Source of the DNA: Alphaproteobacteria bacterium
GTDB lineage: Bacteria; Pseudomonadota; Alphaproteobacteria; Rhizobiales; Devosiaceae
Length of the DNA stretch: 64,000 bases
Reading direction: 5' to 3'
NCBI GenBank assembly: GCA_018828145.1
Contig: JAHJWO010000054.1
Span: 62,001-126,000, forward strand
Under the pieces are notes generated by a model that was given only the letters and a program-made list of their open reading frames with translations, was not told the DNA's origin and did not search any database. Shown here in pieces: positions 29,106 through 37,873 of the stretch (position 1 is its first letter; each line of letters begins with the position of its first letter). The position numbers were made by a program, and so were the translations under genes.

Positions 29106-29556
29106 GGGGGATCTCGCTCAGATTGTCGCAGCGGTGATAAAGGGTCGTCCCGACGGGATTGTCCGTTGGCGGCGCGTCGCTGCCGGCCAGGCCAAGGGTT
29201 GTTTCGCTGCCGGAAACGACGATGATGGAATCCGCGCCATTGGGCGCAATGGCCAGCATGTCGGGATAAAGGGCGCCGGGCATTTCGCAAACGGCATCGA
29301 CAAACAGGAGCGGCGTATTGGGCCGGCTCTTCACGTCGTAGAAATTGCAGTGGAATTCCATCGACTGGATGCCACCGGTAAAGCTCAGGCTCAGGAAATC
29401 CATGTCCATCCAGGCATCGACACCCTGCTTTTCCAAAGCCTGGCAGGCTGCCGGATCGGTGACATAAAGCTTGGTCTGGTCGATGACCAGATCTTCCTGC
29501 GCCCAGGCTGCGCCGGTCAGCAGAGCCAAGCCCGCAACGATCAGAACCGTCTTCAT
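29098..29556 (-). CDS. Secreted hypothetical protein between gatC and gatA
   Basis: A 152-residue protein with a clear signal peptide ([19 protein letters not shown], cleavage after AWA) and a mature part with four Cys (AACQAL, HCNF, AVCEMP, RCDNL), which could form two disulfides in the periplasm. No family is recognised. The start overlaps the upstream GNAT stop (ATGA) and its own stop overlaps the gatA start by 8 bases, so it is translationally coupled inside the gat operon. A role in the operon is not evident. Confidence 0.82.
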   Translation of the reverse strand: MKTVLIVAGLALLTGAAWAQEDLVIDQTKLYVTDPAACQALEKQGVDAWMDMDFLSLSFTGGIQSMEFHCNFYDVKSRPNTPLLFVDAVCEMPGALYPDMLAIAPNGADSIIVVSGSETTLGLAGSDAPPTDNPVGTTLYHRCDNLSEIPLD

Positions 29557-30035
29557 GCACTGGCCTCCACCTTGAGCGGCATCTCGTAGAAGGCCGACCA
29601 CTCGCTGTCGGGATAATCGAGAAACGGCCCGCGCGGCGTGAAACCGCTGCGCGTATAGAGGCGATGGGCTTCGGCCATGCCGTCACCGGTGCCGGTTTCG
29701 AGCATCAGCACCGGCAGGCCCTTGTCGCGCGCCAGGGCCACGATGGCGTCAAGCAGTGCCGAGCCGATGCGCCTGCCACGCACTTCGGGGTCGGTGAACA
29801 TGCGCTTGACCTCGCCCAGTTCGGCGGAATGCACCTTGAGCGCACCCATGCCGACGGCCTTGCCACTCTCGTCGCGCGCCACGAACAGCGTCGTGTCCGC
29901 GCCGGCCATCTGCTCCACGGTCATCTTGAACTGGAATTCCAGCGGCGACAACGGCAGCAGATGCGCGTTGAGCCTGTCGACAAGCGCACGCACGTCGTCC
30001 TGCAGCGGGGTCTCTATGGCGATGCTGATCGCCAT
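29553..30035 (-). CDS. GNAT-family N-acetyltransferase in the gatC-gatA run
   Basis: A 160-residue GNAT protein. Motif A reads VRGRRIGSALLDAIVALARDKGLPVLMLETG and the C-terminal half has AEAHRLYTRSGFTPRGPFLDYPDSEWSAFYEMPL, the usual amino-acid acetyltransferase end. The N-terminal half has TTLFVARDESGKAVGMGALKVH. Substrate unknown. The ATG at 30035 starts immediately before the gatC stop boundary (gatC ends at 30036), so co-transcription is certain in practice. Confidence 0.9.
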   Translation of the reverse strand: MAISIAIETPLQDDVRALVDRLNAHLLPLSPLEFQFKMTVEQMAGADTTLFVARDESGKAVGMGALKVHSAELGEVKRMFTDPEVRGRRIGSALLDAIVALARDKGLPVLMLETGTGDGMAEAHRLYTRSGFTPRGPFLDYPDSEWSAFYEMPLKVEASA

Positions 30036-30323
30036 CTATTCGACCACCTTGGGCACCATGAAGAAATTGTCCTCGCTGAGCGGCGCATTGCTGACGATCT
30101 TGTCGGCATAGCCACCATCGGTGATGGCGTCGTCGCGGCGGCGCAGGGCCATCGGCGTCACCGAGGTCATGGGCTCGACACCCTCGACATCGACTTCGGT
30201 CAGCTGTTCGACAAAGCCCAGGATCGCATTGAGCTCGCCCTGGTAGCTCGCCACTTCGCTCTCTTCGATGCGGATACGCGCCAGGCGCGCGATGCGCTTT
30301 ACGGTTGCGGCGTCGACAGACAT
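30036..30323 (-). CDS. gatC: Aspartyl/glutamyl-tRNA amidotransferase subunit C
   Basis: A 95-residue stabilising subunit that wraps between GatA and GatB. It begins [17 protein letters not shown] and contains [35 protein letters not shown], the family core. It is the first gene of the run gatC-GNAT-secreted protein-gatA. Confidence 0.94.
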   Translation of the reverse strand: MSVDAATVKRIARLARIRIEESEVASYQGELNAILGFVEQLTEVDVEGVEPMTSVTPMALRRRDDAITDGGYADKIVSNAPLSEDNFFMVPKVVE

Positions 30324-30409
30324 GACAAACTCCAGAAATAGCGGCTCGTTGGCGGCGTTATTAGCAACGGGGCGGCAGAAAAGACAATGAAAATGGCTGA
30401 TGCGCCGGA

Positions 30410-30943
30410 TCAGATTTCCAATGCCAGCCTGGCATGGAGCGCGACGAGGCCGGTTCCATCCAGCCCTTCGCGCAATACGGGGATGGCCGCGTCGATGGCC
30501 GCCTCGTCGCCGGCGAGCGCCAACAGCCGTGGCGGCGTCGCTTCCAGCACGGCCCCGCCCAGCGCTGACAGGCGCGCCCCGTCGCCGAACAGCACCACCA
30601 CGGCGCCCTCTGCCCAGCGGCCAAGCGCCGGCATATCGCCGGTGACCAGCAGCAGCGGTGGCTCGCCCACAGCCTCGATCAGCAGGGCTCCTGCCCCGGC
30701 CGACCAGGCCTCGACCTCTGGCAGATGTTCGGTTTCATCCAGCAGCCGCACCGGCTTGCGCGGTTTCCAGCGCGCGGTATCGACGTCGGGCAGACCGGTC
30801 CCGAAATCGGCAATTTCCCGGTCCGCGCCCGAGACCAGCTCGGCCGCATCGATTCCCGCCGGGGCCGCCGCCGCATCGACCACCAGAATCGCGCCGCCAA
30901 TATGGATGCGGATTGTCGTGCCGCCGAACCAGGTGAGTTTCAT
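30410..30943 (-). CDS. Degenerate metallo-beta-lactamase-fold protein
   Basis: A 177-residue protein whose opening [26 protein letters not shown] follows the pattern of UlaG/UPF0173-type metallo-hydrolases (MKITWLGHASFxIxxGGxxLLIDP). However, the HxHxDH zinc motif is absent and the Gly/Ala-rich sequence is only about 180 residues. A remnant with a structural role or a non-enzymatic use is possible. It lies 67 bases downstream of the divergent ruvX start and 86 bases from gatC. Confidence 0.55.
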   Translation of the reverse strand: MKLTWFGGTTIRIHIGGAILVVDAAAAPAGIDAAELVSGADREIADFGTGLPDVDTARWKPRKPVRLLDETEHLPEVEAWSAGAGALLIEAVGEPPLLLVTGDMPALGRWAEGAVVVLFGDGARLSALGGAVLEATPPRLLALAGDEAAIDAAIPVLREGLDGTGLVALHARLALEI

Positions 30944-31012
30944 CCATGCTTTCCTGTCGCCAAACCGTGCGCCAGCCTATAGGACGGGCCGACACTGGCA
31001 AGCGAGCCTGCA

Positions 31013-31474
31013 ATGACCGACGAATTTGCCAATCCGCTCGAGAAGATCCCTGCCACGGGCAGGATCATGGGCCTTGACCTCGGCACCAAGACTATCGGCG
31101 TCGCCATTTCCGACGGCATGCGCTACTCGGCCACCCCGCTCGAGACCATCAAGCGCACCAAGTTCACCCAGGACGCCATCCGGCTCGACGAGCTGATCGC
31201 GCAGAATTCCATTGTCGCCATCATCCTGGGCCTGCCGCTCAATATGGACGGCTCCGAGGGCCCGCGCGTACAGTCCACCCGGGCCTTCGCCCGGAGTCTC
31301 GCGCAGCGGGTAGCCCTGCCCATCGCCTTCTGGGATGAGCGGCTCTCCACCAGCGCCGTCACCCGCATGATGATCGAGGCAGACCTGCGCCGCGACCGCC
31401 GCGCCGAGGTCGTCGACAAGCTGGCCGCCAGCTATATCCTGCAGGGTGCGCTCGATCGCCTACGCCACAGCTGA
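31013..31474 (+). CDS. ruvX: YqgF/RuvX Holliday-junction resolvase-like protein
   Basis: A 153-residue RNase H-fold protein of the YqgF family: RIMGLDLGTKTIGVAISD (first Asp), VAIILGLPLNMDGSEGPRVQSTRAFARSL, and FWDERLSTSAVTRMM (Glu) then VDKLAASYILQGALD (last Asp). It is implicated in 16S rRNA 5' processing and in Holliday-junction resolution in some systems. ATG 31013 is the first in frame. It converges with the AraC regulator, overlapping its 3' end by 15 bases. Confidence 0.93.
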   Translation: MTDEFANPLEKIPATGRIMGLDLGTKTIGVAISDGMRYSATPLETIKRTKFTQDAIRLDELIAQNSIVAIILGLPLNMDGSEGPRVQSTRAFARSLAQRVALPIAFWDERLSTSAVTRMMIEADLRRDRRAEVVDKLAASYILQGALDRLRHS

Positions 31475-32419
31475 CCGCCGCAGGCCGCCCGGCGGCACGC
31501 CGAAGAACTGCTTGAACGCCCGCCCGAACGCCGCCTCCGATTCGTAGCCCGCCCGCCGGGCGACAGCCCCAACCGGATCGCGCGACTCCAGCAACTGCGC
31601 CCGCGCCAGATGCAGCCGCCATTGCGCCAGATATTGCATGACGGGCTGCCCCACCAGGTCGGTGAAGCGCGCGGAAAAGGCCGAGCGCGACATGCCCGCC
31701 TCGCCCGCCAATTCGGCGACACTCCAGGACCGCTCGGGCCTGCGGTGCATCAGGGCCAGCGCATGGCCAAGCTGGGGGTCGCGCAGGGCGGCCAGCCAGC
31801 CCAGATTGGCCTCCGGCGCCGTGTCGAGCCAGGCCCGGATGGCCTGGATCACCAGGATATCCGCCAGCCGTGTCATCACCGTCTCGCCTCCCGGGCGCAG
31901 GGTGCTGGCTTCGCGAGCGACCAGGCCCAGCGTGCTTTGCAGCCAGTTTGCCGCATCATCACCCCAGGCATCGACATGCAGCACCGGTGGCAGGAGGCTG
32001 ACCAGCCGCCGGGCGGCGACACTGTCGAACTGCACCACGCCCGAAGTGGCCCGCGTCACCTCGCCACCGCCGCCATGGCGCATGATCTCATAGCGCTCGC
32101 TGATCTTTTCGACCGGAATGTCGAATAGCGGCAGGGCGTCGGCATCCGGCGCGCTCAGCAGGCGATAGCTCTGGCCATGCGGCAACAGCACCATGCTGCC
32201 CTGCCCCACCAGCAGTGGCTCCTGCCCGTCCATCACCAGCCAGCCTTGACCGGACGTGACGATGACGAACATCATCGAATCCACCAGCTGCGGCATGACA
32301 ATGCCCCATGGCGCCGTCATCTCGGCGCGGCAATAAAGCGTTCCGGTGAGGTGCAGCATGTGCAGCACCTCGCCAAGCGGATCGGACAAAGGGGCGGGCT
32401 GGAAGTGAACATTGGTCAT
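31460..32419 (-). CDS. AraC-family transcriptional regulator with cupin domain
   Basis: About 319 residues. The N-terminal cupin-like sensing domain (WGIVMPQLVDSMMFVIVTSGQGWLVMD..., LLPHGQSYRLLS) is followed by a C-terminal AraC DNA-binding pair of helix-turn-helices: RSWSVAELAGEAGMSRSAFSARF and DPVGAVARRAGYESEAAFGRAFKQFFG with PGGLRRS at the end. I list ATG 32419 (MTNVHFQPAP); another ATG at 32434 is possible. It diverges from the NmrA-like gene at 32556, which it probably controls (inference). Confidence 0.93.
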   Translation of the reverse strand: MTNVHFQPAPLSDPLGEVLHMLHLTGTLYCRAEMTAPWGIVMPQLVDSMMFVIVTSGQGWLVMDGQEPLLVGQGSMVLLPHGQSYRLLSAPDADALPLFDIPVEKISERYEIMRHGGGGEVTRATSGVVQFDSVAARRLVSLLPPVLHVDAWGDDAANWLQSTLGLVAREASTLRPGGETVMTRLADILVIQAIRAWLDTAPEANLGWLAALRDPQLGHALALMHRRPERSWSVAELAGEAGMSRSAFSARFTDLVGQPVMQYLAQWRLHLARAQLLESRDPVGAVARRAGYESEAAFGRAFKQFFGVPPGGLRRSAVA

Positions 32420-32465
32420 AAGGGCTTCTACCATTAGACCGGCCTATAGTCCACGAGTCTGGACG

Positions 32466-32481
32466 TTCTGCACAAATATGC
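32466..32481. promoter_or_regulatory. Small inverted repeat in the AraC/NmrA divergent intergenic region
   Basis: A GTCCA-N6-TGGAC inverted repeat lies near 32452-32467, within the 120 bases separating the divergent start codons. It could be an operator for the AraC-type regulator. The arms are only five bases, so this is weak; the exact edges given here are approximate. Confidence 0.2.
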
Positions 32482-32555
32482 GGCCAAACCATCATTGATG
32501 ATCCCGAATGCGCCGCTCATCTTGGGTGCATCGCAACATCAAACCCGGATCAATC

Positions 32556-33386
32556 ATGTCTTCAACCTCCCCAATCCTCGTCATCGGCGCCACCGCCAAG
32601 GTCGGTGCACGCATTGCCGCCAAGCTCGGCGATCTCGGCCATGCTGTCCGCGCCGTCTCCCGTCGCACCAGTCCGGCCTTTGACTGGGAAGACCCCTCCG
32701 GCTGGGCTCCCGCGCTTGCCGGCACTGAAGTAGCCTATGTTTCCTACGTGCCGGATCTCGCCGCCGAGGGCGCCCCCGAAATCATCACCCGCTTCATCGA
32801 GACCGCGCGGACCGCGGGTGTCCGCAAGCTGGTCCTGCTCTCAGGGCGTGGCGAACACGGCGCCGTCCGCTGCGAAAATATCGTGCGAAACAGTGGTCTC
32901 GATTTCACCCTGGTGCGTGCCAGCTGGTTCAATCAGAATTTCAGCGAAGGTCACCTGCATCCCCAGGTCATGGGCGGCACGATCGCCCTGCCGGCCGGCA
33001 TGCGCCGCGAACCGTTTATCGATGTGGACGATATTGCCGACGTGGCGGTAGCGGCCCTGCTCGACGCGCGGCACAATGGGGAACTCTACGAGGTTACCGG
33101 TCCGCGGCTGCTCAGCTTTGCCGATGCTGCGGCCGAACTCGCCGCCGTCACGGGGCAACCCGTGCAGTATGTGCCGATAACGGGCGCTGTTTTCCACGCT
33201 GCCCTGCTGCCCGAAGTCGGCCCGTTTTACGCCGACCTGCTGACCAACCTGTGCGCCGAAGTCTTCGATGGTCGCAACGAGTCGCTTGGAGATGGCGTCC
33301 AGCGCGCGCTGGATCGCCAGCCGCTCGACTTTGCCGATTTTTGCCGCAAGGCCGCCACTGCTGGCGCGTGGAGGCAGGCGGCGTGA
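32556..33386 (+). CDS. NmrA-like NAD(P)-binding oxidoreductase/regulator
   Basis: A 276-residue atypical short-chain reductase of the NmrA/SDR_a5 type. The N-terminal Rossmann motif is ILVIGATAKVGARIAAKLGDLGHAVRAVSRR. It continues with AGVRKLVLLSGRGEHGAVRCENIVRNSGLDFTLVRASWFNQNFSEG and PFIDVDDIADVAVAALLD. No canonical YxxxK is present, as usual for this branch, which often acts as quinone reductase or redox sensor. ATG 32556 is preferred over a longer frame. It is followed by the DUF4345 gene with a GTGA overlap. Confidence 0.9.
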   Translation: MSSTSPILVIGATAKVGARIAAKLGDLGHAVRAVSRRTSPAFDWEDPSGWAPALAGTEVAYVSYVPDLAAEGAPEIITRFIETARTAGVRKLVLLSGRGEHGAVRCENIVRNSGLDFTLVRASWFNQNFSEGHLHPQVMGGTIALPAGMRREPFIDVDDIADVAVAALLDARHNGELYEVTGPRLLSFADAAAELAAVTGQPVQYVPITGAVFHAALLPEVGPFYADLLTNLCAEVFDGRNESLGDGVQRALDRQPLDFADFCRKAATAGAWRQAA

Positions 33387-33763
33387 TCCGCCTCTATCTC
33401 ATCACTACGGGCATCATTGCCACCGGGCTGGGCGGCATGATCCTGTTCGCGCCCGTGGCCTTCTATGCTGGCTATGGCATAGAACCGGCAGGTCAGGTCA
33501 ACCTGCTCAACGAAATGCGCTCGCACGGATTGGCCGTTCTCGTCGCCGGCCTCTTCGCCACAGCGGCAGCCTTCGTTGGCCGCCTGACGCCGGCGGCAAT
33601 GATCGTAACCTCGGCACTCTACCTGAGCTACGGCCTCTCTCGGCTGGTTGCCATCATCCTCGATGGCATGCCGTCTTCCAGCCTGCTTGCCGCCGGCGCT
33701 GTCGAGCTTGTCCTTGGCCTGGCCGGTCTCGGCCTGCTGCTGCGCCAACGCGCAAGCCACTGA
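33383..33763 (+). CDS. DUF4345-type small membrane protein
   Basis: A 126-residue protein starting at GTG 33383 that overlaps the previous stop (GTGA). Four hydrophobic helices are visible (LYLITTGIIATGLGGMILFAP, GLAVLVAGLFATAAAFVG, AAMIVTSALYLSYGLSRLVAI, LLAAGAVELVLGLAGLGLLL), and the EMRSHGLAVL segment is typical of DUF4345. Function unknown. Coupling to the NmrA-like gene suggests a shared role, perhaps under the AraC regulator. Confidence 0.75.
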   Translation: MIRLYLITTGIIATGLGGMILFAPVAFYAGYGIEPAGQVNLLNEMRSHGLAVLVAGLFATAAAFVGRLTPAAMIVTSALYLSYGLSRLVAIILDGMPSSSLLAAGAVELVLGLAGLGLLLRQRASH

Positions 33764-33766
33764 TCC

Positions 33767-33790
33767 CAACGGCCGCTCACCCGGCCGTTG
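33767..33790 (+). terminator. Terminator-like hairpin between DUF4345 and pyrB
   Basis: A perfect 9-bp stem CAACGGCCG/CGGCCGTTG with a 6-base loop, followed by ATTTCC, immediately after the DUF4345 stop. It most likely ends the NmrA-DUF4345 transcript. The U-tract is weak, so a pyrB leader role is not excluded. Confidence 0.5.
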
Positions 33791-33863
33791 ATTTCCTTGC
33801 CTTTGGGCTTGCCCCTCCCGCCCGCCTCCGCTAGACCGCAGCAAATATCAGGGATGGGAGCGC

Positions 33864-34853
33864 ATGGCCCAAACAAGCGCCAGCACAGCCTCGACGTCTT
33901 CTGCCGGCTCCACCGGCGATTTCACCCCATTCAACCAGCGCCACCTGCTGTCGATCGCCGATCTCAAGCAGCACGAGATCATCGACCTGCTCGATCGGGC
34001 CGAGCGCATGGTGCCCGTCTCCCGGCAGGAGCGGAAAAGTCATCCGACGCTCTCGGGCAAGACGCAGATCAACCTGTTCTTCGAGCCTTCGACCCGTACG
34101 CAGGGCTCGTTCGAGATTGCCGGCAAGCGCCTCGGCGCGCTGGTGATGAACATGTCGGTCAAGACCAGCTCGGTTTCCAAGGGCGAAACCCTGGTCGATA
34201 CCGCTGCCACGCTCAACGCCATGCGCCCTGACGTCATCGTGGTCCGCCATTCTGCAGCCGGCGCGGTGGAACTGCTCAGCCAGAAGGTGGGCTGCGCCGT
34301 GATCAATGCCGGCGACGGCGCGCATGAGCACCCGACCCAGGCCTTGCTCGATGCACTGACCATCCGCCGCCACAAGGGGCGCATTTCCGGGCTCACAGTG
34401 GCCATCTGCGGCGACATCGCCAATTCCCGCGTGGTGCGCTCCAACCTGCTGCTGCTCGGCGCACTCAATGTGCGCACGCGCGTCATCGCGCCGCGCAACC
34501 TGCTGCCGGCGGGTATCGAGCACCTGGCCACCGAGGTCTTCACCGACATGCGTGAAGGTCTCAAGGATGTGGACGTCGTGATGATGCTGCGCCTGCAGCA
34601 TGAGCGGGCCAATGGCCGCATGATCCCCTCGGTGCGCGAATATTACCGCTTCTACGGCCTAGATGCCGAAAAGCTGGCCTTTGCCAGGCCAGACGCCATC
34701 GTCATGCATCCCGGCCCGATGAACCGGGGCGTCGAGATCGATCCGGCCATCGCCGACGGTCCGGCCTCGGTCATCACCGACCAGGTCGAAATGGGCGTTG
34801 CCGTCCGCATGGCCGTGCTCGATGCGCTGCTGCCTGCGAGGAACGAGCCATGA
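33864..34853 (+). CDS. pyrB: Aspartate carbamoyltransferase catalytic subunit
   Basis: A 329-residue enzyme joining carbamoyl phosphate and aspartate in pyrimidine synthesis. It has the carbamoyl-phosphate motif [39 protein letters not shown], and [12 protein letters not shown] near the end. No pyrI regulatory gene follows. Instead the next gene is an inactive-looking dihydroorotase, as in class A-type ATCase complexes. The GGGAG site and ATG 33864 fit; the N-terminal 20 residues are Ser/Thr-rich. Stop overlaps pyrC by four bases. Confidence 0.97.
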   Translation: MAQTSASTASTSSAGSTGDFTPFNQRHLLSIADLKQHEIIDLLDRAERMVPVSRQERKSHPTLSGKTQINLFFEPSTRTQGSFEIAGKRLGALVMNMSVKTSSVSKGETLVDTAATLNAMRPDVIVVRHSAAGAVELLSQKVGCAVINAGDGAHEHPTQALLDALTIRRHKGRISGLTVAICGDIANSRVVRSNLLLLGALNVRTRVIAPRNLLPAGIEHLATEVFTDMREGLKDVDVVMMLRLQHERANGRMIPSVREYYRFYGLDAEKLAFARPDAIVMHPGPMNRGVEIDPAIADGPASVITDQVEMGVAVRMAVLDALLPARNEP

Positions 34854-36148
34854 CCCGGCCTGTGCTCATCGAAAACGCCCGCATCGTCGACCCCGCCAGC
34901 GGCACCGACCAGCCGGGCGCCGTGCTGATCGAAAACGGCCTCATCGCCGACGTTGCCCTGGGTGCCCCCATCGGGGTGCCCGACGGCGCCGAAGTCATCA
35001 ATGCCCGCGGCCTCATCCTCGCGCCCGGGCTCATCGACATGCGCGTCTTCACCGGCGAGCCGGGCAAGGAATATCGCGAAACGCTGCAGTCGGCCGGCGA
35101 GGCCGCTGCCGCCGGCGGTATCACAAGCTTCGTCATGATGCCGGACACGGCGCCCGTGGTCGACGACGGCGCGCTGGTGGACTTCCTGATCCGCCGGGCA
35201 AAGGCGACCTCCAAGGTCAACGTGCTGCCGGCCGGCGCCATCACCAAGGGCCTCAATGGTCAGGAGATGACCGAATTCGGCCTGCTGCAGGAGGCGGGCG
35301 CTGTCTGCCTCACCGACGGTCGCCACTCCATCCAGTCGACCGCGCTGCTGCGCACGGTCATGAGCTATGCCGCCAATTACGGCATGACCATCATGCACCA
35401 CGTGTCCGATGCGAGCCTGACCGGCGACGGCGTGATGAATGAAGGGCTCTTCGCCACAATTCTGGGTCTCAAGGGCATTCCGCGCGAGGCCGAGACCATT
35501 CCGCTCGCGCGGGACCTGCAGCTGGCGGCACTGACAGGCGTCAAATACCACGCTGCCCAGATCTCCTGCGCCGCCTCGATCGAGCTCGTGGCCACCGCCA
35601 AGAAGCGTAACGCCTCGGTTACGGCGGGCGTCTCCATCAACAATCTGGCGCTCAACGAAAACGACATCGGCCGCTACCGCACCTTTTTCAAGCTGTCGAC
35701 GCCCCTGCGCTCGGAGGATGATCGGCAGGCGGTCATCGAAGGCCTGCGCAATGGTACCATCGACACGATCCATTCCGACCACGACCCGCAGGATACCGAG
35801 GTCAAGCGCCAGCCCTTTGCAGAAGCCTCGGACGGCGCCATCGGACTCGAAACCCTGCTGGCAGCCGCCTTGCGGCTCGTGCATTCGGGTGATGTGGACC
35901 TGCTGACCGTGTTGCGCGCCATGACCAGCCGGCCGGCCGAGATCCTCGGCCTGCCATCCGGCCGCATTGCGAGCGGCGCCCCGGCGGACCTCATCCTCTT
36001 TGATCTCGACTATCCCTGGCAGGTAAGCGAAAACGAAATCCGGTCGAGATCGCGCAATACCAGCTTTGAGGGCGCGCGGCTTGCTGGCAAGGTGATGCGG
36101 ACAATTGTGGGCGGACAAACCGTCCATACGCATCAGGAGGAACGCTGA
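34850..36148 (+). CDS. pyrC: Dihydroorotase homologue lacking the zinc-binding site (PyrC'-like)
   Basis: A 432-residue amidohydrolase-fold protein. The fold is dihydroorotase (LAPGLIDMR...[38 protein letters not shown]), but the family's HxH metal ligands are replaced by Arg 65 and Phe 67 (DMRVF for DxHVH). Other ligands are also changed: AQISC for AHVST, SINNL for TPHHL and SDHDPQ for TDHAPH. It is probably catalytically dead and supports PyrB assembly, as described for PyrC' in Pseudomonas. A second, active pyrC would then be elsewhere. Start overlaps pyrB (ATGA). Confidence 0.92.
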   Translation: MTRPVLIENARIVDPASGTDQPGAVLIENGLIADVALGAPIGVPDGAEVINARGLILAPGLIDMRVFTGEPGKEYRETLQSAGEAAAAGGITSFVMMPDTAPVVDDGALVDFLIRRAKATSKVNVLPAGAITKGLNGQEMTEFGLLQEAGAVCLTDGRHSIQSTALLRTVMSYAANYGMTIMHHVSDASLTGDGVMNEGLFATILGLKGIPREAETIPLARDLQLAALTGVKYHAAQISCAASIELVATAKKRNASVTAGVSINNLALNENDIGRYRTFFKLSTPLRSEDDRQAVIEGLRNGTIDTIHSDHDPQDTEVKRQPFAEASDGAIGLETLLAAALRLVHSGDVDLLTVLRAMTSRPAEILGLPSGRIASGAPADLILFDLDYPWQVSENEIRSRSRNTSFEGARLAGKVMRTIVGGQTVHTHQEER

Positions 36149-36151
36149 GCC

Positions 36152-36751
36152 ATGGACATCAACCTGCTCTTTGCCGCTGTTCTGGGCTATCTCTGCGGCT
36201 CCGTGCCCTTTGGCCTGCTGCTGACGCGGGCTGCCGGGCTGGGCGATATCCGCGCCATCGGGTCGGGCAATATCGGGGCGACCAACGTGCTGCGCACCGG
36301 CAATCGCTGGCTGGCCGCCGCGACGCTGGTGCTCGACGCGTCCAAGGCCGCCCTGCCTGTGCTGTTCGCCCGCTACTACTGGGGCGAGGATGCGGCCATG
36401 TTCGCGGCCATCTTTGCCTTTCTCGGACACTGCTTTCCCGCCTGGCTCAGCTTCAAGGGTGGCAAGGGCGTCGCGGTGATGATCGGCTCGCTGCTGGCGC
36501 TGAGCTGGCCCGTTGGTCTCATCTTCTGCGCCGTCTGGCTGCTCATCGCCTTCACCCGCAAGCTCTCCTCGCTGGCGGCCCTGACCGCAGCGGCCACGGC
36601 CCCGATCTTTTCCTATGTCGTGGTCGGCGAATGGCTGGCCGGTGCTGTCGCGCTCATGGCGCTGCTGCTGTTTTTCCAGCATCGCGAGAATATCGTCCGG
36701 TTGATCGCCGGCAATGAGCCCAGGATCGGCTCAGAGAAGAAAGCGCCCTAA
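36152..36751 (+). CDS. plsY: Glycerol-3-phosphate acyltransferase PlsY
   Basis: A 199-residue inner-membrane acyltransferase that uses acyl-phosphate to make lysophosphatidic acid. The three family motifs are present: YLCGSVPFGLLLTR, GSGNIGATNVLRTGNRW (glycine-rich) and GHCFPAWLSFKGGKGVAVMIG. Five to six hydrophobic helices span the protein. It starts 3 bases after the pyrC stop and precedes dprA. Confidence 0.96.
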   Translation: MDINLLFAAVLGYLCGSVPFGLLLTRAAGLGDIRAIGSGNIGATNVLRTGNRWLAAATLVLDASKAALPVLFARYYWGEDAAMFAAIFAFLGHCFPAWLSFKGGKGVAVMIGSLLALSWPVGLIFCAVWLLIAFTRKLSSLAALTAAATAPIFSYVVVGEWLAGAVALMALLLFFQHRENIVRLIAGNEPRIGSEKKAP

Positions 36752-36775
36752 GCCTTGGCGCCGCTGCCGGGTGCC

Positions 36776-37873
36776 ATGCTGACCGACGCGCAACGCATTG
36801 CCTGGCTTCGCCTTGTCCGGTCCGACAATGTCGGACCCGCCACCTTCCGCCAATTGCTCAATCGCTTCCCTTCGGCAGAAGCAGCGCTGGAGGCCCTGCC
36901 CGGCCTGCTCAAGCGCACAGGCAAGCCCCTGCGCATCACCAGCCAGGCTGCCGCCGAAGACGAGATTGCCGGCCTCTCCCGCTACGGTGCGCGCCTGGTC
37001 GCCAGTGGCGAGCCCGACTATCCATACCTCCTCAAATTCATTCCCGCCGCGCCGCCTCTGGTGACCATGGCCGGTGGCGCCAATCTCGACTGGCAGCGCA
37101 CCGTGGGGATTGTCGGGGCGCGCAATGCCTCTGCCGCCGGCATCAAGATGACCCGGATGCTGGCCGGTGACCTCGGCGAGCGCGGCTATACCGTGGTGTC
37201 GGGCCTGGCCCGCGGTATCGACACAGCTGCCCACAAGGCAACGCTCAATACCGGCACCATCGCCGTGCTGGCGGGCGGCTTCGACAAGATCTATCCCGAC
37301 GAGAACATCCCCCTCGCCCACGACATTCTTGACAATGGCGGGGCCTTGCTCACCGAAATGCCGCTGGGCTGGGAACCGCGGGCCCGCGACTTCCCGAGGC
37401 GTAACCGGCTGGTTTCCGGACTCTCGCTTGGCATCGTCGTCGTGGAGGCGGCCAAGCGCAGCGGCTCGCTGATCACGGCGCGCCTCGCGCTGGAACAGAA
37501 CCGCGATGTCTTCGCCGTCCCCGGCTCGCCACTCGATCCGCGCGCCGAGGGGGGCAATGCGCTGATCCAGCAGGGGGCCAGGCTGGTCACCTGCGCCGAG
37601 GACATCATCGAAACCCTGGGCAGCGCCGACCCTGCGCGCAATGCGCTGTTCGACCGCGACTGGGAACCCGACCTGATTCCGGAAGCTCACCCACCCAGCG
37701 ACGACGACCGATCACGTCTCCTCGCCGCGCTCGGCCCCACGCCGGTGGAAGTGGACGAACTGGTCCGCCAGTCCGGCCTCAGCGCCTCGGCCATGCAGAT
37801 GCTGCTGCTCGAACTCGATCTGGCGGGCCAGATCGAGTGGTCGAGCGGTCAGTTGGTGGCGCTGAAGTACTAG
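36776..37873 (+). CDS. dprA: DNA-processing protein DprA
   Basis: About 365 residues with the SMF/DprA Rossmann core: TVGIVGARNASAAGIKMTRMLAGDLGERGYTVVSGLARGIDTAAHKATL, IAVLAGGFDKIYPDEN, PRRNRLVSGLSLGIVVVEAAKRSGSLITARLALEQNRDVFAVPGSP. It ends with a winged-helix DprA_WH domain (GPTPVEVDELVRQSGLSASAMQMLLLELDLAGQIE). DprA loads RecA on incoming single-stranded DNA. ATG 36776 is listed; a TTG at 36755 is an alternative. Its stop overlaps the convergent aldo/keto reductase stop by three bases (CTAG). Confidence 0.94.
   Translation: MLTDAQRIAWLRLVRSDNVGPATFRQLLNRFPSAEAALEALPGLLKRTGKPLRITSQAAAEDEIAGLSRYGARLVASGEPDYPYLLKFIPAAPPLVTMAGGANLDWQRTVGIVGARNASAAGIKMTRMLAGDLGERGYTVVSGLARGIDTAAHKATLNTGTIAVLAGGFDKIYPDENIPLAHDILDNGGALLTEMPLGWEPRARDFPRRNRLVSGLSLGIVVVEAAKRSGSLITARLALEQNRDVFAVPGSPLDPRAEGGNALIQQGARLVTCAEDIIETLGSADPARNALFDRDWEPDLIPEAHPPSDDDRSRLLAALGPTPVEVDELVRQSGLSASAMQMLLLELDLAGQIEWSSGQLVALKY

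Noticed and set aside
34652..36682. 676-codon minus-strand frame over pyrC/plsY
   Set aside because: Antisense shadow; pyrB, pyrC and plsY are clear on the plus strand and this frame shows no family pattern.
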